Assembly (NCBI RefSeq): GCF_009830285.1
Contig: NZ_WUQX01000001.1
Coordinates: 124,001 to 188,000 of the forward strand
DNA: 64,000 nucleotides
Direction: 5' to 3'
Source: Sporofaciens musculi
Lineage (GTDB): Bacteria > Bacillota > Clostridia > Lachnospirales > Lachnospiraceae
The notes beneath the pieces were generated by a model. That model saw only the letters and a program-made list of their open reading frames with translations. It made no database searches and was not told the DNA's origin. This document shows, in pieces, positions 26,265 through 35,217 of the stretch. Numbering within the stretch: the stretch's first letter is position 1; each line of letters begins with the position of its first letter. A program made the position numbers and the translations under genes.

Positions 26265-26483
26265 ATGCATTACAGGCGGATCAGGGATTTGAGGACAGAC
26301 CATGATTTACGGCAGATAGATGTGGCTGAGTTTTTAGGATGTCACGAAGGTGTATACAGAAGGTATGAGAATGGAGTGCGGGAAATTCCGTTATGGGCAT
26401 TGCTAAGGTTGGCAGAACGGTATGATGTCAGTGTTGATTATATGCTTGGGATTACAGACAATAGAAGAAAATATGGTGAATAG
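26265..26483 (+). CDS. Small XRE-family regulator, copy 1
   Basis: The 72-residue product is almost only an HTH domain: MHYRRIRDLRTDHDLRQIDV, AEFLGCHEGVYRRYENGVRE and the end DVSVDYMLGITDNRRKYGE. It is about 85 percent identical by eye to the copy at 26672. The ribosome site GAGGT lies inside a repeat of the operator motif, which would couple repressor binding and expression. A terminator follows. Confidence 0.88.
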   Translation: MHYRRIRDLRTDHDLRQIDVAEFLGCHEGVYRRYENGVREIPLWALLRLAERYDVSVDYMLGITDNRRKYGE

Positions 26484-26484
26484 G

Positions 26485-26524
26485 GTTATGGCACATTAAT
26501 TTCTCATGTCATAACTCTTTTTTT
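26485..26524 (+). terminator. Terminator after HTH gene 1
   Basis: GTTATG (26485-26490) pairs with CATAAC (26510-26515), followed by TCTTTTTTT. It directly follows the stop codon, so the two small HTH genes are separate transcription units. Confidence 0.7.
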
Positions 26525-26589
26525 CATATTATGCTCTCTGCAAGTTGTTTCATGTTGTCTCTCTTTTTTCGTGTTTTTTTTATCTACCT

Positions 26590-26606
26590 AACCAAACAGT
26601 CCGGTT
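26590..26606. promoter_or_regulatory. Palindromic operator upstream of HTH gene 2
   Basis: AACCAAACAGTCCGGTT is the counterpart of the operator at 26180, less symmetrical. Further half sites occur at 26623-26633 (AACCAATGGTA) and 26651-26666 (AACCGAATGGTGAGGT), the last one covering the ribosome site of the second HTH gene. Confidence 0.62.
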
Positions 26607-26671
26607 TTGAGTGAGACATCTTAACCAATGGTAAGATAAAACACAGGTCTAACCGAATGGTGAGGTGTGGT

Positions 26672-26890
26672 ATGTATTATAGGAGAATCAGGGATTTAAG
26701 GACAGACCATGATTTACGACAGGTAGATGTAGCTGAATATTTGGGATGCCATGAAGGTGTATACAGAAGATATGAAAATGGTTCACGGGAGATACCGATA
26801 TGGGCATTGATGAAATTAGCAGAGTGGTATGATGTCAGCGTTGATTATATATTGGGTATCACAGATAACAGAAGAAAATACGGTGAATAA
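26672..26890 (+). CDS. Small XRE-family regulator, copy 2
   Basis: The 72-residue product starts at ATG 26672 and reads MYYRRIRDLRTDHDLRQVDV, AEYLGCHEGVYRRYENGSRE, ending with the same DVSVDYILGITDNRRKYGE as copy 1. GAGGT lies about ten bases upstream. Differences between the copies are mostly conservative, so both probably bind the same type of site. It is closed by its own terminator. Confidence 0.88.
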   Translation: MYYRRIRDLRTDHDLRQVDVAEYLGCHEGVYRRYENGSREIPIWALMKLAEWYDVSVDYILGITDNRRKYGE

Positions 26891-26941
26891 AAGGCTATGG
26901 GATGGAATCAGCCATGTACCATAGCCTTTTGTTGTGTAAGT
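26891..26941 (+). terminator. Terminator after HTH gene 2
   Basis: Perfect 10-base arms AAGGCTATGG (26891-26900) and CCATAGCCTT (26929-26938) are followed by TTTTG, immediately after the stop codon. Confidence 0.85.
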
Positions 26942-26996
26942 GCTTCTGTAAGCATGTATTCGCTTTTCCGGTTTTAAATTATAGACAAATCCGAAT

Positions 26997-27521
26997 TTAG
27001 CTTTGTATCTGTTCTATTACAAGATTTATATTTTCTTCAATGGGTTTTGTTCCGTCAATTCTTATGATAGGACATTTTAAAGACGATATCCATTTTTCGA
27101 CAGTATCCTCAGTTCTTGATTTGACGAAATCAAAAAATCGTTCTTCCTGCTCATATAAATCCCCGCCAAATAACATTCTATTGCCAAATTTCTGAAAAGA
27201 ACGCTTTTTGACTCGTTCTATCCGAATATCTTTGGGAACATTAATCAATACAGCATATTGAAAAAAAGAATAAATAGTTTCTTCATAGTCACCCTTTACA
27301 GACGAAAAAACAAAATTTTCATGTTTTTTAATCTCACGGAGCAGAAGCTTTTCAACCTCTTCACGAGTGCGTGGAGCCGCATAGACATAAGCAGGGTCTA
27401 TTTTAGGGAAATACAAGTCTTCATTATCTATAAAATAAAAATGCAACTTCTCTGCAAGAGCTTTTCCCAGTGTACTTTTTCCAGTGCCGTTTAAACCACA
27501 TATAATAATTCCTGTTCCCAT
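26997..27521 (-). CDS. P-loop nucleoside/shikimate-kinase-like ATPase
   Basis: The 174-residue protein begins MGTGIIICGLNGTGKSTLGK, a Walker A typical of small P-loop kinases, with LAEKLHFYFIDNEDLYFPK after it. The LINVPKDIRIERVKKRSFQK segment resembles the lid and Arg of adenylate- or shikimate-kinase folds. The substrate is not predictable. It stands alone on the minus strand between regulators and the surface-protein gene and is likely cargo. Confidence 0.75.
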   Translation of the reverse strand: MGTGIIICGLNGTGKSTLGKALAEKLHFYFIDNEDLYFPKIDPAYVYAAPRTREEVEKLLLREIKKHENFVFSSVKGDYEETIYSFFQYAVLINVPKDIRIERVKKRSFQKFGNRMLFGGDLYEQEERFFDFVKSRTEDTVEKWISSLKCPIIRIDGTKPIEENINLVIEQIQS

Positions 27522-27540
27522 AAGTCACTCTCTTAAATCT

Positions 27541-28077
27541 CGGTTTGTCCAGTGTTTATATTTTAGCATATCTAAATGTCTTTTTCATTCAATATTTCAG
27601 TTCATTTACAAAAATCCACAAAAAAATAAAAAAGTTTTCAAATCTGCTTGTATTTTACCTTTTCCAGCCTGCGATTAGTGAAAGGGTGACATTTCTGAAT
27701 AATTTCCAACTACCACAAGTCAAAGATTTCCCCTTTCACTGTACCTTGAAAATTTCATAGCCTGCCCAGATTGATACCCAGTATTGAGTGTGCATCGTAA
27801 GCGTGCCTTGCCGGAGGAAACGCCCCAGGAAAGAGAAGCCGGGGCAGGGAACGGGTCTGGGAAGAACACAGGAAAACGCTCAATAAAATTATAACCAGTC
27901 CGGGAAACCGGGCTGGATAACAGCAGATGCCATGCAGGGAAGCCTTTTTGTCCGGGGTGTTTGAAGATACCAGGACAGGGGCTTTCCTGTATTGATGTGC
28001 TGTTATCGGCTGGCAGTGCAAATAAAACGAAGGGAGACAGGAATATGGGAAGATAGGGAATAAGAGGAAAAGACAGG
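27541..28077 (+). other. Long leader region before the surface-protein gene
   Basis: About 540 bases without a supported gene. Visible structures are an inverted repeat AGTGAAAGGG (27677-27686) with CCCTTTCACT (27731-27740), and a compact hairpin CCAGTCCGG / CCGGGCTGG at 27895-27916 with a GAAA loop. GAGG occurs 15 bases before the ATG at 28078. The length and structures suggest a regulated 5' leader, but I see no known riboswitch consensus. Confidence 0.4.
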
Positions 28078-31000
28078 ATGATGGCAGTTATGAAGCTGCA
28101 CAAAGAAGAAAGCGAGGGACAGAATATATTGAAAGGAAACGTAAAGAGGATTGTATCCGGTCTGCTGTCGGCGGCCACGGTCTTGTCAGCCTTCTTACAG
28201 CCGGTGGGAGCTTATGCGGCGGGGTCGGAGCCTGCGGCTTATGAAGCGGAGTACCCGGCTTTGGAGAAGGTAAAAGAAAAACTGGATGCGGATGAAATTG
28301 TGGCTGCAGGAGATCATACTGTGGAGATTGACAGCGGCTTTGACGTGGAGAATGATTTCTCCGGCATAGAGTTTTCGCCGGATAAAGTAAAAATCACATT
28401 CCATGAGGCGAAGGATAAAGGCGGAGAAAAGTTTGACATCGGGAAGGCAGGGACTTACAAAGCGGTTTATTTTGTAGAGCCTTCCAGTAAGAGTCCATCT
28501 TACCATGTCAGCCGGAATATTATTGTAAAGGAAAAAGCGTCTGTATCATCTTCCGAAAAGCCGATGGCAGATGGAGAAGGAAGCGGGAATAGCTATTCTG
28601 ACAATTCGGAAGATAGTACAGAAGATGGGGAGGAAAATTTGCCGGGGCAGACGGCAGATATGGAAGAAATCTCAAAGAAATCCATGACGGAAGCCGAGAT
28701 GGAGGCGGTCATAGAGGGCATGGAACAGGCAGAAGATACAAGGCAGGATGCGGAAATGATTGCAGAAGAGGAAGGTATCCTCCTGTTTGCGGAGAACCGG
28801 CAGATGGCAAGGACATCTGGTTCCGCAACAATGGTAAAAGGAAGGGATATTTATTATCCTGGCAATCTGGGGAATTATTCCACCTGTTATTTTACGGTAA
28901 ATGGGAAGATTGCATACTGCCTGGAGTCTGCAAAGGGGACTCCGAATACCGGGAACTACGCCGCCCAGATCATAGATGGGAATCCGAACCTGCAGAAAGC
29001 GCTCTATTATGGTTACGGTGGCACAGGAGATGTGACCGCAAGCTATATGCCGTCCTTTGGGGAGGATTTAAAATATGTGTTCACCCACATTGCGGCCAGT
29101 TATTTTTACTGCGGCATGGATGGGTTTGCCGGATGTACGATGGATGATTTGCGGGAGTGCGGGGTGCTTGGATGGATCAATTATCTGGAAAGCCTGCCTG
29201 CGCCGCCCGATCCACAGATCAGCTTGAGCAAAACATCTTTAAAGTCAACTTATGACGGCAAGGAACAGATGACAGAAACAACGAAGCTGAACGGCGATTC
29301 CAGAAATTCCATCATGATTAAGTTGCCAAAGGATGTAACGTTCCATAATAAAACAGACGGGAGCAAACAGACCGGGGGAAATGTCCGTGTTCCCGGTGGG
29401 ACAAGTTTTTATTTTACTGCCCCGGTGACGGTCAATGGTGACTGGAATACCGGTGCAATGAAGGGCAGTATCCGGGTGATATGGAAAGCGCTTGTCGTTC
29501 CCACGGGAAGCTCTACACAGGACATCGGGAGTTATTATGAGGAAGAAAGCGGCAATTCCGTAAGCCTTTCTGTGGACTGGCTGGAACGGGCAAGAGTGAA
29601 GGTGGTAAAGGTGGATTCCATTGCCAACGCAAAACTTTCCGGAGCCGTATTCGGCGTTTACCGGGATAAGGGTTGCACGGACTTGATTACCAGGATGCCT
29701 GCGACAGACAGCAACGGTGCGTCGGAAGTGGAAATTGTCATGACGCAGGATACGGTGTATTTGAAGGAGATCACAGCCCCGGCAGGATACCGCTATAATG
29801 CGACAGCTTACCGTGTGGCGCTGGAAGCGAATAAAACGACTTCCACTACTGTTCCGGATGTGGAACAGCTTGGAAATTTGACGGTTTATAAGGAAGGCGA
29901 AGTTTTGGTGGGTGCGGATTCCAATGAGAACGGCACAGCATTCCGCTATGAAAGCCGCAGGCAGAAAGGGGCAGTATTCAATGTCTATGCGGCAAAGGAT
30001 ATTACCACGCCTTACGGCTCTGTTGTCTATAAAGCCGGGGAGCTGGTAGCGGAAAACCTTACGACCGGGGACAATGGCTCTGTGACGCTGAAAAACCTGC
30101 ATCTCGGCACATACCGGGTAAAAGAAATGCAGGCTCCGAAGAATTTCTATAATAAAGGGGAAACAAAAGATGTGGCGATCAGCTATGCCGGGCAGATGGC
30201 GGAGGCGGCATTTTCCGATACCACGTTCTTAAATGACAGGCAGAAAGCGGATGTGCGTGTGGTAAAGAAGGATAAAGATACGGGAAACGGTCTGGCAGGC
30301 GGGATTTTCGGGCTGTATGCCACAGAAAATATCACCAATGCAGACGGGAATGTTGTTGTGTCCAAAGGCGCACTGATTAGTAAAGTGACGACGGATGGGG
30401 ATGGCAACGCTGCATTTTCGGCAGACCTTCCAGTTGGGTTTGGGTACGAGGTGAGAGAAATTCAGGCTCCGGAAGGTTATCTGAGGAATACGGAAGATGT
30501 GTATTCTTTCCGGTTTGGTTACACCAATGACCGGGAGGCAAAAGTGACATTCTCCCATATCTTTGCCAATGAGCGTGTGAATGCAACAATCCGCCTGCAG
30601 AAGAAGGATAAGGAGACTAACGTGAATGTTCCGCAGGGGGACGCAATGCTGGAACATGCCGTTTACGGCTTATATGCAAGGAATGACATTCTCCATCCTG
30701 ATAAAAAGACAGGCGTCCTTTACAAAGCCGAGGAACAGGTGGGAACGCTGACAACGGATAAAGAGGGCAAGGCAGAGATTACAGACTTATACCTTGGGGA
30801 GTATTTTGTGAAAGAGATCACGCCGCCCACGGGTTATCTGACGGATGAAACGGAGTATGACCTGGTGTGTAACTACGAAGGAGATCTGGTTGCTACGGTG
30901 GAGCGTGACTGCACATCCCCGGAGCAGGTGAAAAAGCAGCCGTTCCAGATCATCAAGGCAGCGGACAATGGGAAAACCGATGCAGATTTATTATCCGGCG

Positions 31001-34000
31001 CAGGGTTTACGGCATGGCTGGTGTCTTCCTTGGATAAGAAAGAAAATGGCGGATATGATTTTGATTCCGCTGAACCTGTGGTAATCGGGGAGAACGGGGC
31101 AACGGAAATCTTCACCGATGAACGGGGCTATGCCTGCAGTATCTCTTTACCGTTCGGAACGTACATTGTGAAGGAAACGACTACGCCGCATAATTACACG
31201 CCGGTCAAGGACTTCCTTGTGCATGTCACTGAGCATAAGCCGGCAACGCCGCAGGTATGGCGGGTGCTTCTGGATGATGAATTTGAAGCGAAGCTGAAGA
31301 TCGTGAAGCAGGATGATGAAACAAAGAAGGCTGTGCTTGCAGAAAATACAGAGTTCAAGGTGTATGACTTGGGCAACGAGAAATATGTGGAACAGGTGAC
31401 AACCTACCCGACTGTGGTAACGCATAAGTCTTATTTTACGGACAGCGAAGGCTATCTGATTTTGCCGCAGAATTTAAAAATCGGTCATTATCGGATAGAG
31501 GAAGTCAACGCTCCGTTTGGTTATACACTGAATGAGAATTATTATGAAGTGTCCGTGGATTCCGATACGCTGTACCAGATGGACAATGTGTCGGGGGATG
31601 TGATCATTGATATTGTCTATGAAAACCATCCGGTCAAGGGTGAACTGCATATCGTGAAGAAAGGCGAAGTGCTGAACCGGTATGATGATAAGGATTTCCG
31701 ATATGAAACAGAAAACCTGGAGGGAGCAGAGTTCAATGTCTATGCGGCAGAGGATATTTATACCGCAGATTTTCAGAAAGATGAAAACGGGAACCGGATT
31801 CTTGAATATGCTTCTGGCGCATTGGTAGAAACACTGGTGACGGATAAAGATGGGAAAGCGTCGATAGAAAACCTTCCTCTTGGCACATACCGGGCAGAGG
31901 AAACAAAAGCCCCGGAAGGGTTTGTGCTGAATGGGGAGGCGCAGACTATTACCTTTGCTTACGCAGACCAGAATACACCAATTATTGAGCAGACAGCCAC
32001 ATTTGAAAATGACCGCCAGAAGGTGGAGATTGCAGTGGTGAAGAAAGACGCAGAGAATGGCGCAACAGTAGAAGGTGCAGTCTTTGGGCTGTATGCCAAA
32101 GCGGACATTCTGGCACATGGGGAAGTGATTGTAAAAGCAGATACGCTGCTTGGAGAAGCCATGACCGAGGAAAATGGAAAGGCAGTCTTTAATCTGGACT
32201 TACCTTTCGGGGAATATTATATCCGGGAGGAACAGGCTCCAGCAGGCTATGTATCTTCCGATGAAACCATCGAAGTATCTGCAGCATACCAGGGGCAGGA
32301 TGTAAAAGTGGCAGAATATGTCTCTGAATTTGAAAACGAGCCGACTGTTGTTTCCGTCAAAAAGACAGACCTTGCAACAGGCGTGGAACTGGAAGGGGCA
32401 ACGCTGACTGTCCTTGACAAAGATGGAAACACCGTAGATACATGGAAATCCGTCAAAGGGGAGGAACATATCATTAAGCGGCTGACCGTAGGGGAAACCT
32501 ATACGCTCCGGGAGGAATTAGCGCCTTATGGATATTTAAAGGCAGAAGAAATCACGTTTACCGTAGGAGATACCGCTGAAATCCAGAAAGTAGAAATGAA
32601 AGACGATGTGCCGACAGGTACGCTCCTGATTAACAAAGAAGGGGAATTTTTGGAGGATGTATCGCTGTTGGACAGCATTGGCGGGTGGATCACGCATCTG
32701 TTTGAGTACGTCACTGGTTCATTGAAAGACGTTGCCTTTGAAGTGTATGCTTTAGAGGATATAAAGGCGACAGACGGGGAGAGTGACGATTACTATAAAA
32801 AGGATGAATTGGTGGACACGATCATTACGGACGATACCGGGATTGCGAAATTAGAAAATCTCCCTCTTGGGAAATATTATGTGAAGGAGAAGGAAACGGC
32901 AGAGGGTTATGTTTTAGATGGCGAGATCCGGGAGATTGACCTGACTTACCGTGACCAGGACACAGCGGTTGTCACCTTTTCTACGGACTGGCAGAATAAC
33001 CGCCAGAAAGCGGAAGTCAATGTAATGAAAACCGAGAAAGATTCTGACCGTGCGGTGGAAGGGACGGTCTTTGCCCTTTGTGCGAAAGAGGACATTACCA
33101 ATAAAGACGGTGAGGTAATCATCGAAGCAGGTACGGTAATTGAGGAAAAAGCCACGGACAAAGACGGCAACCTGTCATTTGCGGCTGACCTCCCGATTGG
33201 ATTTCCCTATTATGTGAAGGAAACCGCCCCGGCTCCGGGATTTACCAGTGAGGGCGAAATACAGGAATTTGACTTCACCTATGAAGATGCGGAAAAAGAA
33301 AGCGTTTCCTATGAGTTTGCTTTTGAAAACGTGCCTACGGTATTTGAGTTTACCAAAACATCCCTTACGGATGGCAAGGAGGTAGAGGGCGCGAAGCTGC
33401 AGGTGATGGATGAGGACGGCAATCTTGTGAATGAGTGGGTTCCCGGCAAGGAGCCGCATATCATAAAAGAATTGGTTGTCGGCAAAAAATATACTATGAC
33501 CGAAACGCAGCCTGCAGACGGATATGTGACTGCCGAGAGCATTGAGTTTACTGTGGAGAATACAGGCGAAGTGCAGAAGGTGGAGATGAAGGATGATGTG
33601 ACAAAGGTGGAGATTTCCAAAACAGACATAGCCGGAAAAGTACTGCCGGGAGCGAAACTTACCATCCTGGATAAAGACGGGAAAACAGTGGAGAGCTGGA
33701 CTTCCGAAAATAAGCCGCATTATATGGAAATGCTGCCAATTGGGAAATATACGCTGCATGAGGAAAGCGCCCCGGACGGCTATCTTGTGGCGGAGGATGT
33801 GAAGTTTGAAATTAAGGATACCGGGGAAATCCAGAAGGTTGTGATGAAGGACGAAGCGAAGCCGGACGAGCCGGATCAGACGAAGGAAACGCCGAAACCG
33901 GAAACACCGTCTGCCGGGACTCCGAAAACCGGGGATGACAGGCCGCTCTGGTTGTGGCTTGCCTTGGCCGGGATTGCTGCCTGCGGGATTGCAAGCTCTG

Positions 34001-34035
34001 TGATTATATTCCGCAGAAAAGGGAAGGAGGACTGA
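28078..34035 (+). CDS. Giant LPxTG-type surface protein with SpaA/Cna-B repeats
   Basis: This 1,985-residue protein should be a sortase-anchored adhesin or stalk. After a long signal peptide (GLLSAATVLSAFLQPVGAYAA, near residues 24-45) comes an acidic region. A domain at about 255-375 follows, with GKIAYCLESAKG and VFTHIAASYFYCG, which resembles a thioester domain but with His where Gln is expected. I count about 13 successive SpaA/Cna-B-like domains by the recurring end motif (Y.(V/L)(K/R)E...AP.GY). The C-terminus has the sorting motif TPKTGDD, a hydrophobic helix and RRKGKED. TPKTG fits sortase B of Clostridia, and a sortase B is encoded at 58,344. It is the largest cargo gene of the ICE. 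Confidence 0.93.
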   Translation: MMAVMKLHKEESEGQNILKGNVKRIVSGLLSAATVLSAFLQPVGAYAAGSEPAAYEAEYPALEKVKEKLDADEIVAAGDHTVEIDSGFDVENDFSGIEFSPDKVKITFHEAKDKGGEKFDIGKAGTYKAVYFVEPSSKSPSYHVSRNIIVKEKASVSSSEKPMADGEGSGNSYSDNSEDSTEDGEENLPGQTADMEEISKKSMTEAEMEAVIEGMEQAEDTRQDAEMIAEEEGILLFAENRQMARTSGSATMVKGRDIYYPGNLGNYSTCYFTVNGKIAYCLESAKGTPNTGNYAAQIIDGNPNLQKALYYGYGGTGDVTASYMPSFGEDLKYVFTHIAASYFYCGMDGFAGCTMDDLRECGVLGWINYLESLPAPPDPQISLSKTSLKSTYDGKEQMTETTKLNGDSRNSIMIKLPKDVTFHNKTDGSKQTGGNVRVPGGTSFYFTAPVTVNGDWNTGAMKGSIRVIWKALVVPTGSSTQDIGSYYEEESGNSVSLSVDWLERARVKVVKVDSIANAKLSGAVFGVYRDKGCTDLITRMPATDSNGASEVEIVMTQDTVYLKEITAPAGYRYNATAYRVALEANKTTSTTVPDVEQLGNLTVYKEGEVLVGADSNENGTAFRYESRRQKGAVFNVYAAKDITTPYGSVVYKAGELVAENLTTGDNGSVTLKNLHLGTYRVKEMQAPKNFYNKGETKDVAISYAGQMAEAAFSDTTFLNDRQKADVRVVKKDKDTGNGLAGGIFGLYATENITNADGNVVVSKGALISKVTTDGDGNAAFSADLPVGFGYEVREIQAPEGYLRNTEDVYSFRFGYTNDREAKVTFSHIFANERVNATIRLQKKDKETNVNVPQGDAMLEHAVYGLYARNDILHPDKKTGVLYKAEEQVGTLTTDKEGKAEITDLYLGEYFVKEITPPTGYLTDETEYDLVCNYEGDLVATVERDCTSPEQVKKQPFQIIKAADNGKTDADLLSGAGFTAWLVSSLDKKENGGYDFDSAEPVVIGENGATEIFTDERGYACSISLPFGTYIVKETTTPHNYTPVKDFLVHVTEHKPATPQVWRVLLDDEFEAKLKIVKQDDETKKAVLAENTEFKVYDLGNEKYVEQVTTYPTVVTHKSYFTDSEGYLILPQNLKIGHYRIEEVNAPFGYTLNENYYEVSVDSDTLYQMDNVSGDVIIDIVYENHPVKGELHIVKKGEVLNRYDDKDFRYETENLEGAEFNVYAAEDIYTADFQKDENGNRILEYASGALVETLVTDKDGKASIENLPLGTYRAEETKAPEGFVLNGEAQTITFAYADQNTPIIEQTATFENDRQKVEIAVVKKDAENGATVEGAVFGLYAKADILAHGEVIVKADTLLGEAMTEENGKAVFNLDLPFGEYYIREEQAPAGYVSSDETIEVSAAYQGQDVKVAEYVSEFENEPTVVSVKKTDLATGVELEGATLTVLDKDGNTVDTWKSVKGEEHIIKRLTVGETYTLREELAPYGYLKAEEITFTVGDTAEIQKVEMKDDVPTGTLLINKEGEFLEDVSLLDSIGGWITHLFEYVTGSLKDVAFEVYALEDIKATDGESDDYYKKDELVDTIITDDTGIAKLENLPLGKYYVKEKETAEGYVLDGEIREIDLTYRDQDTAVVTFSTDWQNNRQKAEVNVMKTEKDSDRAVEGTVFALCAKEDITNKDGEVIIEAGTVIEEKATDKDGNLSFAADLPIGFPYYVKETAPAPGFTSEGEIQEFDFTYEDAEKESVSYEFAFENVPTVFEFTKTSLTDGKEVEGAKLQVMDEDGNLVNEWVPGKEPHIIKELVVGKKYTMTETQPADGYVTAESIEFTVENTGEVQKVEMKDDVTKVEISKTDIAGKVLPGAKLTILDKDGKTVESWTSENKPHYMEMLPIGKYTLHEESAPDGYLVAEDVKFEIKDTGEIQKVVMKDEAKPDEPDQTKETPKPETPSAGTPKTGDDRPLWLWLALAGIAACGIASSVIIFRRKGKED

Positions 34036-34090
34036 CAGCGTTTGGAGTAATCCAAACAATCGGTTATTGTAACAATATAATAAATCAATA

Positions 34091-34137
34091 AGGCATGGGC
34101 GTTTACGGAAGGAATCTGTAAGCGTTTTTTCATGCCT
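34091..34137 (+). terminator. Terminator after the surface-protein gene
   Basis: Outer arms AGGCATG (34091-34097) and CATGCCT (34131-34137) enclose inner arms CGTTTAC (34100-34106) and GTAAGCG (34118-34124), with TTTTTT at 34125-34130. It follows the stop codon by about 55 bases. Confidence 0.8.
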
Positions 34138-34234
34138 GTATATGGGGGACTGTCTATTACAGATTTTAAATGGGAATGTATCCATGCAGAAATCTATATA
34201 CGGCAGTTCCCCGTATGGAAAGGGGTGAAGCAAA

Positions 34235-34396
34235 ATGAAAGGAATCATTGCCGCCGTAGGTATATTTGCGGCGGTCACGTTGTACTCATGCATCAGGGCA
34301 GGGGCGCAGGAGGACAGGCAGATGGAGGAAATGAGGCAGAGAGGGGAATGGGATGCAGACAGGAAGGGCAGACAGCCGGAACCGGGCGAGGGATAA
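34235..34396 (+). CDS. Small membrane or lipid-anchored protein
   Basis: The 53-residue product starts at ATG 34235 behind GGGGTGA. It has an N-terminal hydrophobic stretch (GIIAAVGIFAAVTLYSC) and a charged tail (EDRQMEEMRQRGEWDADRKG). The Cys after the hydrophobic stretch could be a lipobox end. No family is recognised. It lies at the head of the pcfB-coupling protein unit and overlaps the next gene. Confidence 0.55.
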   Translation: MKGIIAAVGIFAAVTLYSCIRAGAQEDRQMEEMRQRGEWDADRKGRQPEPGEG

Positions 34397-34706
34397 CAGG
34401 AGATATGCGGCAGATAAGCCGGGTGACTGTAAGTACTGCTATTTCTGGAATGGGAAGCGGAAAGGCTGCAGCCAGGAGGAATGTTATTACCTTCTCCCAG
34501 AGGAAGGTTCGGCATCAGCGGATGTTTCTGAAAATCCTCTGCCGCAGGAATCTAGCAGAAATGGCAGTGGCGGCTGCCAGGGCTGTCCATATGGCAGGCA
34601 TTCCCCCTGCATTGGTTACTGTCTGAAGAATATTTTGCGGGAGATGAGGGAGAAAAAGCAATCCGCAGGAAAGGAGGGGGAACGCCTTGCAGGACGAGGT
34701 AAATGA
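34353..34706 (+). CDS. Cysteine-rich protein of unknown function
   Basis: The 117-residue product has several Cys pairs (CKYCYFWNGKRKGC, EECYY, CQGCPY, CIGYC), suggesting a zinc or disulfide-stabilised fold. The ATG at 34353 follows GAGGGGAAT; the conserved-looking part starts at YAADKPGDCKYCYFW, so the first 20 residues may be extra. It sits between the small membrane protein and pcfB, overlapping both, and is probably co-translated with them. The function is unknown. Confidence 0.6.
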   Translation: MQTGRADSRNRARDNRRYAADKPGDCKYCYFWNGKRKGCSQEECYYLLPEEGSASADVSENPLPQESSRNGSGGCQGCPYGRHSPCIGYCLKNILREMREKKQSAGKEGERLAGRGK

Positions 34707-35217
34707 GAAAACCATATCGCTGTGCGTAAACGGCGGTAAGATCACCGCTCGGATTCTGAAAGCCGCCATGCTGAAAGCGCTGGCAAAGATGGAACAGGAG
34801 AAGCGGAACGGGAAGCAGAAAAAAATGGAGAAAAAGGCAGTTCAGAAGGCGGAAAAGGGAGCCGCTAAAAGCCACGGGAAGCAGAGTATGGAGAAGCTGA
34901 TGAAGCAGGGGTGCCAGCTTTCCAATATTGAAGTGACGGATGGCAATATCAAATCCTTTGAGAAGTGCGCCCGGAAATACAGCATTGATTTCAGCCTGAA
35001 AAAAGATACGTCCATCTCCCCACCCCGCTATTTTGTATTCTTCAAGGCAAAGGATGTGGATGTCATGACGGCGGCGTTTAAGGAATATACCGGGAAGTCG
35101 CTGAGTAAAAGCAAGAAACCATCCGTCCGCAGGAAGCTGGAGCTGGCGAAGGAGCGGGTTGCAAAGCACAGGGAGCGGGAAAAGACGAAACAGAAGGAAC
35201 GGGGGCCGGAGCATTGA
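34687..35217 (+). CDS. pcfB: PcfB-family conjugation protein (DUF3801)
   Basis: PcfB works with the PcfC coupling protein in enterococcal and Tn1549-like conjugation. The 176-residue product starts at TTG 34687, nine bases after AGGAGGGGG. It contains the DUF3801 core (GKITARILKAAMLKALAKME, NIEVTDGNIKSFEKCARKYS, FFKAKDVDVMTAAFKEYTGK) and a very basic tail. It overlaps the coupling-protein start by four bases. Confidence 0.9.
   Translation: MQDEVNEKTISLCVNGGKITARILKAAMLKALAKMEQEKRNGKQKKMEKKAVQKAEKGAAKSHGKQSMEKLMKQGCQLSNIEVTDGNIKSFEKCARKYSIDFSLKKDTSISPPRYFVFFKAKDVDVMTAAFKEYTGKSLSKSKKPSVRRKLELAKERVAKHREREKTKQKERGPEH

Noticed and set aside
28078..34035. Internal DNA tandem repeats in the surface-protein gene
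   Set aside because: The Cna-B domains are similar as protein folds but their DNA is well diverged; no near-identical repeats were seen.
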